Positions 35,599 to 46,336 of a stretch of DNA of 64,000 nucleotides are shown in pieces. The notes under the pieces were generated by a model. The model saw nothing but the letters and a program-made list of their open reading frames with translations, searched no databases and was not told the DNA's origin. The stretch comes from Prostheceraeus crozeri (Eukaryota; Platyhelminthes; Polycladida; Euryleptidae): NCBI GenBank assembly GCA_907163375.1, contig CAJQUW010012957.1:196501-260500 (forward strand). The letters are read 5' to 3'. The translations under genes and the position numbers were made by a program. How positions within the stretch are numbered: position 1 is the first letter of the stretch; each line of letters begins with the position of its first letter.

Positions 35599-35760
35599 TG
35601 AATATCGAAAGAGAATGACAGCTATTAAGTCAATACAAGACAACAACACCCTTGATTCCCCGACCGCACTCGCCTGACCCAGGAATCGAACCGGAGTCCG
35701 CGGTGGAGACGAACTCACACCTTCTTCACTAGGCCACGCTGACTGTTCAAAAGGAATGCG
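35599..35760 (-). repeat. tRNA-derived SINE, copy 1
   Basis: Reverse-strand SINE head with A box TGGCCTAGTGAAG and B box GGTTCGATTCC, followed by a shared tail (GGGTGTTG ... TATTGACTTAATAGCTGTCA). It pairs head to head with the + copy at 35792. Confidence 0.85.
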
Positions 35761-35791
35761 AGTGAAGGCAGAAGTCATCGCTCTCAGAAGT

Positions 35792-35957
35792 CGCATTCCT
35801 TTTGAACCGTCAACGTGGCCTAGTGAAGAAGGTGTGAGTTCGTCTCCACCGCGGACTCCGGTTCGATTCCTAGGTCAGGCGAGTGCGGTCGGGGAATCAA
35901 GGGTGTTGGTGTGTTGTATTGACTTAATAGCTGTCATTCTCTTTAGATATTCAATGA
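35792..35957 (+). repeat. tRNA-derived SINE, copy 2
   Basis: The head starts GCATTCCTTTTGAAC. The A box TGGCCTAGTGAAG is at 35816 and a perfect B box GGTTCGATTCC is at 35860-35870, the internal RNA polymerase III promoter layout. The tail GGGTGTTGG ... TTGACTTAATAGC ends near AGATATTCAAT. No anticodon-bearing functional tRNA fold is claimed. Confidence 0.88.
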
Positions 35958-37436
35958 ACTACGACAGACCTTTGTTGTCAGACTATCCGAACTGCTCTGA
36001 GGAGGCCTTCGTAGTTTTGTTACAAATATAAAGGCAAGCATGCGTGAAACTTGTTTCCGGTGTCTCAAAAGGCACGCTTATTCGCTCAATCCCTCAAACA
36101 CAACTAAAAATATAATTGGAAAAGAAAACGATTGCTACTTTGTCAAAAGTGTCTTACCACAAACTCATTTTATTGCTGCAAAAATCAGACGATCACTTTG
36201 GGCTAAGGTCATCAAATAGAGAGAAATTGTGATCAGCTCAGACTGTGCATGCTGGCTGGCACCGGATATGACGCAAGAAACACCCAGTGCCAGTCACTGC
36301 TTCTACAGCGCACAACGAAGGTTAGTAGTTTGAATCGGTCAGTCGTTATGTGAATGGGCAGAAACTTTTGCTACACCCTGTACTTGACAATGCAACTTCA
36401 ATGTATGTGAGAACAGCAACCTCTCTCTTGCAAGAGTCATCAGAGAATCGACAAGAGAATTTATTGACTCTCCCTCAGTCGCGAGGTTTGCGATGAAATG
36501 AACGTCTACAGTGGCATAAGTCATACTGTATAGCGTGTGCAAAAATTATCCTGACACATTTCCTATAATTTCGGAATGCAACAAAAGTTGACGACTGTCG
36601 TTTTGGATAAATCTTCTTTAGAAATGATGTAGCACTTTGATTTTATTATCTGAATGATTTTCGGATCCTGCAGAATAATTTCTGTAATTAGAAATTGATA
36701 TCATATCATTTTTAGTGCTGATAACAATCACTCAAGTGATCCATGTAATTTGATTGAATTTCGAAAGCCACTCGAAAATCATGTATTCTGAGCCAGTCTA
36801 TCAAGAGTCTCATTCATTGTGAGCTTTGTGTGATCACAAAAAGATAAGCAAATCGGATATGATAATGATCGAAATAGAACAATGAAAAGAGGAATTTTCT
36901 CAGTCCACTGTCAACTTGTTTTCATTCAACAATGACTGCAAAATTGTATTTTATTGTGAGATCTTGCGAGACACCTGCATGTATTTGCATGTATACGTAG
37001 ATAATACGTAAATTAGGCTAAATATTCAGCACTTTTAACGCGACTTCGAAGCTGTCAACAGCCTTCATCTGTGCTTACGAAAGGCGGTGATGTTGAAGAA
37101 GTTCATCTGCTTTTGAAAAGGAATGCAAATTGTTTCTCTAAATATAAAATCGACAAGTATTGTTGCTATCTATATTACTGCATAATTTGTTTGAATTATG
37201 AGTCAATAGACCGAATGTAGTCCATCTCTTTTATCTTCACTGCTATCACATGTATGTGCGGAATGTTTATCAGAGGTCATGATCTTGGTATCACTATATC
37301 GATGGTTTAAACGTCATTTAACTCATATAGATGTGACCAGTGCTACATTTGCATCGCTATTCGCCGCGTAGAGATAACTTTCACGTATGATTAAAATTAA
37401 GTGTTTGATTGCAATTTAATTCTTTCACGTGTTTTA
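35958..37436. other. region upstream of the formin start
   Basis: No gene seen. The formin promoter or a 5'UTR intron would lie here. I see no reliable TATA or initiator element. Confidence 0.35.
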
Positions 37437-37497
37437 GCGTAACAGTCGATTCTACGACTGAAGACAAAGTTTCATCAGCAGGTGAAAAACGACGAAA

Positions 37498-37716
37498 ATG
37501 GGCAACAAGGCCAGCAAACGAGGAGCAGCGTCCCAGGCGAGCAGGACTTTGCCAAGTAAAAAGGAGAGGGGCCAAAGCATGCCTCGACCAGAAGAAGAGA
37601 AGGATTTTCAGAACCAATGGACTGAATTCATTGAATCCATGGACATTGGACCTGATCGTGTGAGAGGAATGGATTCTTGGGATGATGACAAGAAATGGGA
37701 AATGATGTGCGATTGG
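37498..37716 (+). CDS. FMNL: FMNL/Frl-type formin, coding exon 1 (N-terminus)
   Basis: First coding exon of a diaphanous-related formin, a family that nucleates and elongates actin filaments under Rho-family GTPase control. The ATG at 37498 has A at -3 and G at +4. The protein starts MGNKAS, with Gly2 and Ser6 as in N-myristoylation signals, and vertebrate FMNL proteins also start MGN and can be myristoylated. A basic, low-complexity stretch follows (about residues 3-30). Near residues 60-73 comes DDDKKWEMMCDW, the counterpart of the family KKWELICDQ-type motif that opens the GTPase-binding domain. Translation stays open past 37716, but GTAAGT at 37717 is a strong donor exactly where family similarity stops, so the exon ends in phase 0 after Trp73. 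A possible 5'UTR acceptor lies near 37437 (pyrimidine-rich, then TTTTAG). Assignment rests on the three exons together. Confidence 0.85.
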
Positions 37717-38922
37717 GTAAGTAGACAGTACAATGATATCCAGTTTCTCTTCCTTCGTAGTCTGAAAGATAGTAGTGAAGGAACATCAAATCAATGCCAT
37801 GAAGGGAATGCCCAAATTTCCGAGGGGTTTTTGTGTTATTTAGCAGTAAAGATTTTACAAATTGTGTGGGAGTTATGTCTCCTGAGTTAAGTGCCGGAAG
37901 GAAAAATCCACCCACGGGATCAGAGAGCTAACTTTTCCAAAGCAATTTCCTATAAAGGAGAAATCATAAAAGTCTATAAACAAAATGTGATTAGTCAGAG
38001 ACTGCCAAGATATCCATATAGTCCCTTAATTTTCACATTCATAGATTTCGCGATGCAACCATCAATTTCAGAATTAACAATAGACATCTGTAAATCATCA
38101 AATGAAAAGCTACATTGTTCACACTATCTATGGTACTATTTGCTAATAAGCGGTCAACAATGATGAAAAAAGCGGTCATGAAATGGCTAAGGTAATTATA
38201 ATAACAATAATGATAAGGCTACAGTAATCATGTTTGCACAAAGCAATGTTAAATGTTACACCAACAAGATTTCAGGTTTCTACTTTATTTACATTTATAA
38301 TAGTATTGTTAAAAACACCGGAGAAATGCACTGATATATGGGACGATTCTCTTAATAATAAAGTAGTGTTCACTTCAAGGCGATCTTTACGAAGTTCCTG
38401 CACTCTTATTTTTCCACTCCCAACAGGTATCACTTTTTGAGAGACCATGCTTCGTATTCATGAACATCGAACTCAGGCGTCATTTCATCATTCAGATTTT
38501 TGTCGAATTCAGGTGACATTTCATGAATGTATCGAATGCCAGACTCTAATGTAATCCAATCCAGCATTTCTGAATTCACGCCCGATAATTCACCTCCTGG
38601 TACATTTTGCAAATTCAATGACTTCCTCACTTATTCCATCCATGCTTCGTTCAGCGATGATTTGAAATGCCGTTAAGAACTGTTTGATGCTGCTACCCAT
38701 AGAAATTAACAATGCCATAGAAAGTCTACTATTATCTACTTATTATACAATCGTAGCTACATGTCTTAAACTGGCCCGTAAATTTTGAAGCATGACAAAA
38801 GATCCCAACATCTACTGTTGATTTTTGCTTTCCGTTGTTGAATTGGGTAGATCTACTATTGACTTGAGATCACCGCTATTGAATTGCGTGTTTCTACTAA
38901 TGACTTGGAAAAGGTGTATAAT

Positions 38923-38950
38923 ATAGAAATCTGCAGCTTCAGATTTCTAT
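38923..38950. repeat. perfect 11-bp hairpin
   Basis: ATAGAAATCTG and CAGATTTCTAT arms around a 6-nt CAGCTT loop. The same AAATCT...CAGCTTCAGATTT theme forms the apex of the hairpin at 39165. Confidence 0.9.
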
Positions 38951-39164
38951 TTTTGCATGATATACTCGTTAAATGTTTAAATAGAATGACAAATATCACA
39001 AACTCAATCAAGTGCTTCATTTTAGAATTCAGTGCAGTGTTACAACATAATCAAATCATTGATGAGCAATGCATGGAAAGCACTTGCAGGATGCTAGTTA
39101 AAGATGTCTATGAACAATGTCACTTTGATCTCTTTTTCAGAGAGATCTAACTTGATTACATAAT

Positions 39165-39267
39165 GAATGAAGTTTTCTATGTCAGTCAATAAAACCTTAT
39201 AAATCTTCAGCTGCTTCGCAGCTTCAGATTTGTAACGTTTTATTGACTTCCATAGACAACTTCATTC
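39165..39267. repeat. 103-bp fold-back repeat
   Basis: Arms start GAATGAAGTTTTCTATG and end CATAGACAACTTCATTC, continue through CAGTCAATAAAAC and GTTTTATTGACT, and close on CAGCTGCTTCGCAGCT. Small bulges only. Within formin intron 1. Confidence 0.88.
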
Positions 39268-40688
39268 TTATTTTAAAACAAATCATATCAATGAATCAAG
39301 ACATAGCTTTACAGAGATATTTAGCCAAGATTTCCATGAAATGAATGTTTTTGGCATAGAAGTATTTGCTCATTGGCGATATTTAGTTGAAGGTGATGTT
39401 AAATATCTAATGTTAAACGATTTAAATTCATTTTTTATCAATACCAAAATGTTTTTATTTGGGCGAGCGCTTTCGAGTATTTCCACTCATTTACAGGCAT
39501 CATTCTAATAACAGAAATAACAGAAGCCCTTTTCATCAAACAATACATCACACAGAATAAAAGCCTACTGAACAACCACAGCACATCAGAAGAATTGTTC
39601 TGTTTTAATTGGATTGATTTGATTTTAACTCGCGCCACCTGAAATTTGTATTTATGCTTGCTTTTACCGTTGAATGATGCCTGTAGATGAGTGGAAATAC
39701 TCAAAAGCGCTCGCCAATAAAGTGCAAAATGTTTTTATTTACAGAGATAGCATGATGTACATATACACTATAAAAGTGTATAAAAAAGTTATAAAAAACA
39801 AGAAACTAAACGCCTCCGTGCAGTGTGTGAGGAGAGCTCGAGCATTGGCATTGGCTAATTAAATTCATTCAATCTAAAATCTATGTCAACAAATAAAACA
39901 TAGAAAAGTGTAAATTTTAAATTACATTGACTAGATACAGAAATATTCAACAATAGAATTCTATAAATCCAAATGAAAAGCTACATTCTCTCTCAAGAAA
40001 ATAGCTATTCTTTGATAATTATATTCATTCCGATGCAGCTATGTGTTAGAATTCCGGGTTGACTTCATGCTTTTTGGCTATCATGTTCTTGCTGTCTTCC
40101 AATTTCTTATTTTTTTATAAAAGAATACAGTAGTGATGTGCTATGTCAGATTCTCTTGTGCAAACAGATAGAAATAGGTTTTGATAGTACGTTTCAGACT
40201 TCATAACAGCATTTGAATGGAATAAACACACTAAAAGATAAATAATTGCTCAATTGAGTCTGGCTATTCATCAGACCACCATCTGAAGTTTCGCTACATG
40301 CTTATGCATCGTCCGAGCAATCATTCTCTATTTTGCTCCATCGTTTCGGCTATTATGAAGTCACATGCACATGATAATATCAAGCTGATGAGTATCAGAC
40401 TGTTTGTCAATAAACTCTGTGCGGTAAATAACCCACAGTATATTATCATGCTCTGATGTTTACCGATGATGGTAGGTTGTGCAACTGCAATGCGTCGATG
40501 AAATTCATCACAAATTCATATTCACTCAGTATGTAAAAAACTGATTTATGTCATTTGACAGATATATGGATATTCATACCAGTCGATCCTAGCAATTTCA
40601 ACGCATGAATTAAGTAGACTGTATTTTCACGATTTATTGTCATACCGTTTCAAAGACCGCGGTATACATCCATATACTATGTCAGGAG

Positions 40689-41847
40689 CAGAGATGTAAC
40701 CGGTCCGGAATATTCCAGACCGGACCAGACGGACCGGCACCGTATACCGGCGTCCGGCTGTGGACCGACGACCGGCATTGGACCGGCGACCGGATCTTTC
40801 GATGAATATATAGAGTTGAACATTGTTGCCTATAACTTGATGCCGCTAAGATTACAAGCGAATAGGCCTATCGTGAGGTCAGTTATGGAGGCTGTAGGCC
40901 GAAACCTGATGTGCGAGCCTACTAGGCTATCGGCTCATTAGAGTAGACTAAGCATAAGATTGATGTGTAGCTGTAGGTAGGCATTAATATAATGTACAGG
41001 CCTACGATGCACTATATTTAGGCCTTTATATATAGGCCCATCTTGTACCAGATAGGTCCTTTATAGTAGGCTAGACTGCCTGTTATATGCTTAACAGGCA
41101 CTAGCTACATGTTAGAATGTTTACAATTCCTAGCCTAGGCTAGGAACACTTAATTTGATTTTGTCTAGAGCTAGGTTTATGCAGCATCATCTATTGAACG
41201 TACCTTTGTAACCTTTTACGACAACAAGCAAGAGAATTAGAAGGACACGACGGTGGCGGTACTCTGCATGATTTTGCTTTACATAGACGTATGGCAAAAT
41301 GTAGTCTAAGCTTAGTTATCAGATTAAAATCCTTCAGTTCCCCATACGCTACACCTAATGGAAAGAGACATAGGTGATTACACTTTTATATGTTAATTTT
41401 TCACAACAATTTAAAGTTCTAGAATTTCATTGGCGGTGCAATGGGAAAAAAATAAGCTGGAAGGGCCTAACAAAGTCAAAAGATGCCTAGCACCGAGAAA
41501 CAGCCACTGTCACCTGAGAAGATCGCGCGCCTTGCTGGTGAAAGCACGTGATCAAGTCATCAAGCATCGAACGGGAAAGTGCGTACCGGATAGGTATCAG
41601 AATTGCCTGCACAGAAGTCTTCACGCCTAGAGGAGAGCGCATACCGTATGTAAATGTGCCTCGAAAACGGCTGCTAAAATTAACAATTTACTGATTGACA
41701 TGATGCATTCAACATGAAGGACACTTCCTGACATCATACCGGATGAAATTATGCCGATGTGACCGTCTCTGCCGGTATTGGCCGGTCTGATTTTTCAGAC
41801 CGGATCGGCGACCTGCGCCGGTCTACCGGCGACCGGTTACATCTCTG
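40689..41847. mobile_element. hAT-type non-autonomous element (CAGAGATGTAACCGGTC)
   Basis: 1,159 bp with ends CAGAGATGTAACCGGTC and, inverted, GACCGGTTACATCTCTG, flanked by a perfect 8-bp duplication GTCAGGAG (40681-40688 and 41848-41855). CAGAG ends with A2 and G5 are classic hAT. Subterminal CCGGTC/GACCGG repeats form palindromes such as GGTCTGATTTTTCAGACC. No transposase frame was found. Inserted in formin intron 1. Confidence 0.9.
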
Positions 41848-41855
41848 GTCAGGAG

Positions 41856-43859
41856 TGTTCATTATACTCCTGTCCGTTTCTTGCTTATAGATATTGACGA
41901 TGGATTCCACTGCATATGAAGCCGGTCGGCAATAAATCGTGTAAAGTTGCGTGGTCTAGAGCTGTTGACATTGTATTTAACCATAAAGATTGGTTTTGTT
42001 TGCAATTTAATAGCGTGTTTTCATTTATGAATTCCCTGTTACAGTCTCACCATTCCATTTCTGCCGCTCATCAGCACATGTTTTGATAAAAAGATTGTAA
42101 TTGGAAATATTCACAGAATTCATACCGCAGCTCACTGAGCGTCAGATCGCATTTTTCAGGTTGTCACTAAATGTCAAAGTTGTTGACCGTCAATTTCGTG
42201 ATCTTTGATAGTGAAAACTAATTGAATGACTAATTGCAGAAATATCACGTCCAACTCACTATTCAAGAAGAAGATTCACAATGCTTGAATGAAACTAAGC
42301 GTTCTATTTAGACGCTTCCAGCAAACCATGCTTCGATTCCGAGGCATCATTATGAAAGGCGCAGAAAATGGTTGCGTATATCATCATTGCAACTTCAAGA
42401 ATGCATCAATATTGTTAATGATTAAGCTTTCACATTCCGGGTGTTCCAAAAGTGCAAAACTTTAAAGAATTCTCATTTGCTTCAATTTATTCATATATAC
42501 ATGCGGTCTCTTAAAGTGCACCTCAGATCGGGGAATTTAAGACACCACCGTCTGATATCTTCATTGCACCTCGTTTTGTCTCCATTTGCGTAGTAATTTT
42601 CTGAATCTTCACTAGGCAAGTCATTTTCAGCAGCACTGCGCACCTGCAAGATATCTCATGGTTGTCATAGGGACCCTTTCAGCGTTCCCCAACTCACGAT
42701 TGATTCAGCGGTTCAGCGGTTATGACAGACTGCAACATTAGTAGTTGCTCCGCGATCGGATATAAGGCCTAGTTTAGAAGATGAAAAGGAAGATCCTAAC
42801 GGTCGGTCCAAAAAATCAGAAATTTGTGCTCCTATCACGTAGTTTTACTAAGATTCAAATCAATATATTAATTTTTATAACTTGGTTTGTATTAATATGC
42901 AGCATTAATAGAAGACCCAAGTTTTGTATCACTTACCCAAGGTCGACCCAAAACCCAAGGTCCAACCTTGCTTGGAGCTCATTCCACTAATTTCTGTACA
43001 AAATATGATACCATAGCATTACTGGTACATAACGTAAAGACAATAATAATAGCCTTAGATTATGAATTGACAGGTTAATTAGGTAACATAGCATATTATT
43101 GCTCAGTCATCAGGGATCCAGTTTTTAAATAGCCGGAGAGCCAAGAAAGAGCTCACAGAAGTTTTGGTGGACAGCATATTTTCCTCGAAATATGAAAGTC
43201 ACAAATGACGGGTTTTTGGCGTGCAACCACAATAAATGACAAGCAGCGGAGATAGTGCGCCTAATTATTTTCTGTCGACGTAAACTGTTGCATTTGCAGT
43301 CGCATTGCATGAAAGTGCATTTGCCAGAATCTTTGAAAGGATTAGGCATTTCTATCTTTCACTGGGCTGCTTGTAAACCAGTAATCTCACCCAATTGTGT
43401 GTACGGCGAGTTGACTAAAAACAATTTGTCCTAGCATTAATACAGTTGATATACATACCACTATTTCATTAATAATCAACACTTATGCTATCATGACTGG
43501 CAATTGCTTGCCACCTAACTTTATAGAATCATGATAACTTTTGACAGATGAATTATCATATTCTGACCTTTTACGGTACGTTTGAAGAGTTTGTCATTCT
43601 ACTGACATTTCATGACCAATCTGTTTACCAAAAGCAAGGATGAATGAATGAATGATGAAAGCAGTTAAGCAAAAGAAAAAGCAGTCTCTCCCTTCAATTA
43701 CGACTTTTTATTGTAAAGTTAAAACTGAAATGCGAAAATCAAAATCACCCGACGCGTGTCGTCCGAAGACTGTTTCAAGGGGGGGGGGAGAGGGTCCATC
43801 AAATAGATCAGCGGAATAGTATTGGCAACTCATCAAATCTGTTTATGACGTCGATTAAG
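41856..43859. other. formin intron 1, unannotated part
   Basis: No exon or repeat recognised. A short poly-G run lies near 43783. Confidence 0.4.
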
Positions 43860-44560
43860 TTTTCATCGCTATGAAGCGGGCTTGAACCATTCTGGTAGTA
43901 ATCGCATTGAATTGTTGAATAAGAGTCTCACAGCTAAAACCACTCATTTCCATCTCTCTATTGGCATGAAATTTTAGATGATGTTCACTCAAAGCACTCT
44001 TGGAATCTCTGATACGATTACTACGTTCATGTGCTTGATATCGAAGTTTAAAGGTCGACAGCTTTGTCCCATATAAAGGTCATGACACAATAAACACTTG
44101 AAACAATGCACTAAATGTTTGATTTTACAGTTGCATTTAGGGTTGATAGCGTTGCACACATTGCAATTATATTTTTCATTGTTTTTACTTTTATTAATCG
44201 AAATTACTTTTCTTGCTGGTTTACTAGAAAAAGTCACTGGAATGTTGCATTTATTTTTCAACTTATTTAATTTTCTTAAATGGCCATCACTGATAAAATC
44301 GAGTGATGCGTGTATGTTTTGGCATACGGTTTTTTATTATGTCTATCTTTATTAAAATCAGCATTCTTAGGATTAAACTTAAATACCTTTTTATTAATAT
44401 ATATTTTACTATTTTTCAGAAAATTATTCTTTATTGTGTTCGGAATTGCTTTCAGATGAACCTGCTGTATCGATAAAAAACGAACGCACTGAATGAGTAG
44501 TAACTTTATTTTCATAACCATCACGTCAATTGCCATTTTTGCGCCATTAACGGTAAACAA
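43860..44560 (-). pseudogene. Penelope-like element, C-terminal part, 5' truncated
   Basis: On the - strand, a basic linker (about 44290-44420) is followed by a Cys-rich stretch CNVCNAINPKCNCKIKHLVH, then CFKCLLCHDLYMGQS, which fits the Cys-rich linker plus YIG motif (here YMG) of Penelope endonucleases. Downstream in another frame, DSKSALSEHHLKFHAN continues the family. Frameshifts and the YMG change suggest it is dead. It lies antisense to the formin in intron 1. Confidence 0.7.
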
Positions 44561-45292
44561 CTTGATTTTTCGTTGAGCAAGATGTTTTGTAATGCTATTG
44601 TCCCCGTAATTCAGTGCCGCATTCTATCTTTTGTAAGCCCATTTGCGTCACTTTTTTATGTGATTTATGATGGGAGCTTCATAAGAGATGCGCTTATTAG
44701 AGATTATTCTCTGCTGTTGTTTAGCATTGTGGTGTTGAATGTGGATCACAGTGGCTATAATTAGAGAGTGGGTGGATATTAGAGAGGACCCGCCCTCTTT
44801 CTAATAAACACCCCTCCCTAAGTCCTGTGAGCCCCATTAAAGCATCACGATGGTAAAAGCGGCGGAGAAGCCCGATCTCTAATAAAGGCATCTCCTATAG
44901 GATGCAGACCTACAAGCAAAACTGCCCTGAAAACCATTTGTAACTAAGAGAAAACTCTAATTTTTGAAATAGTTGTATAAATTTCTATTTCCAATTTAAA
45001 TTGAAAAAGAAATATTTCAAAATTGATTTTAAACTTCTAATCATGGGTTTGTAAGTATCGCATTATAAAATTATCTGTAAACCGATGATTGGTAAGTATT
45101 TAGATACAAAATTGAGTGTCACATTTTGCCATTTCATCAAGGTGACAAGCCAGTCATGTCAAACAGCGTCCGTAAAATATCATAGTAGCACAGCTGTTGA
45201 TGATAATTCAAAACGCTTAAACAAGCATCGACCTGCGGGAATCATTGTCTCCGCGTGTGCCATAAAAATTGCTTGCATTCATTTCAGAGACC
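44561..45292. other. formin intron 1, unannotated part
   Basis: Contains a small imperfect inverted repeat near 44765-44810 (GGGTGGATATTAGAGAGG and CCTCTTTCTAATAAACACCC). Nothing else recognised. Confidence 0.4.
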
Positions 45293-45300
45293 TGTATACC

Positions 45301-45832
45301 CAAAGAATTAGATAGGTCATCTCTTCTTCCGTTTGACTAGAAGGGAAACATTGGAACATGTAACGTTAATAAAATGGCACAATCTGCTGACTAAATACCA
45401 TAGAAATCGAACAATGAGCAGCCAGTTCAACATTAAACACGCCAAATTGTGCAAAGTTTCAGTGACTGTTATCAACCGGATCACACAGCAAAGAGACACA
45501 GACGATGTCAAGTTCTACAGAGAAGTTTGTGAACGTTTTTTCATGCGCCTGCTAACTTTTTTTAAAATGACTGGAGGGCCCAACATTATTGAGAAAACTT
45601 TTGGGCAGTGATCTGAATTCTTCAAATCTGAAGGAATCGTGGCGATCGGAGCATTTTGAAGGAATTCAGAGCAATCCGCAAGCGACGCACGACCATTTTT
45701 CCTATCTCTGTAAGGGATCAAAAATTTCTTTTTGCCCACTTATTAAGTTCCTGCATGTGCCATCTGTTTGAATCAGTTTGCACTTCTAATAAAGTGACAC
45801 GAGTAAACAATCTAATTCTGTGTGTATACCAG
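45301..45832 (-). mobile_element. hAT-like MITE, CACAGAATTAGA family, copy G
   Basis: 532 bp from CAAAGAATTAGA to TCTAATTCTGTG with a perfect 8-bp duplication TGTATACC (45293-45300 and 45833-45840). The 74-codon frame is intact on the - strand (45515-45739), and a 93-codon frame is open on the opposite strand, so open frames here reflect youth rather than selection. Confidence 0.88.
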
Positions 45833-46336
45833 TCTTCATCCAGCAAGAAGACGCACTTTCTGCCGATACCAAATGTCTGACTGTATCACAACAGTGATTG
45901 TTGCACATGCTTAAAACACTACGGTGATTGTTGTACACGCTTGTATAATAGCGATCAGCAGCGATTGCCGATAATATCGAATGTCACCGGATAAATGTCA
46001 TTCACATGACTATCTACGAAATCTTCACAAAATTCTGCATGTTGTACGAGACAATGACACGCACCATCGTCAATTTGAAACGTATGAGTGGTCATGGAAT
46101 AATGACATTTATAACGCAGCTAATTCATCTCTTTGAAACATTTACTTTTGAATTGAGAATTCCTGTTATCGATTAAATCATGTCTCATTGTAGAAAATAA
46201 TGTCCAGAAATTGTACTCCTCTATAAATAGAATGTTAATAAAATGTTATCAGCATGCACAGTAGCTTGGCTAATGAACTTAGTGCTGCAACTGACTTAAA
46301 AGCTGTATTTTCTTTCTCACAATTCTCTGCCACGAG

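Larger units (their letters stand above)
37717..40680. other. formin intron 1, proximal part
   Basis: AT-rich intron sequence with two hairpins (38923-38950 and 39165-39267). A related CTTTCGAGTATTTCCACTCA motif appears near 39470 and, inverted, near 39690. No exon with family similarity was found. Confidence 0.4.

Noticed and set aside
35816-35890. functional tRNA gene
   Set aside because: The A and B boxes are present but the sequence recurs with a common tail at three places, one split by a MITE, and no clean cloverleaf was evident. SINE explains it better.
37717-37890. continuation of the formin frame past the GTAAGT donor to a stop at 37890
   Set aside because: Similarity to formins stops exactly at the donor and resumes in exon 2. 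The extra residues resemble nothing.
42424-42460. GGGTGTTCCAAAAGTGC as a mariner end
   Set aside because: No inverted partner was found within several kilobases.
45085-45315. GTAAGT at about 45091 as the donor of a formin exon
   Set aside because: The phase-0 frame before it contains stops and shows no family similarity.
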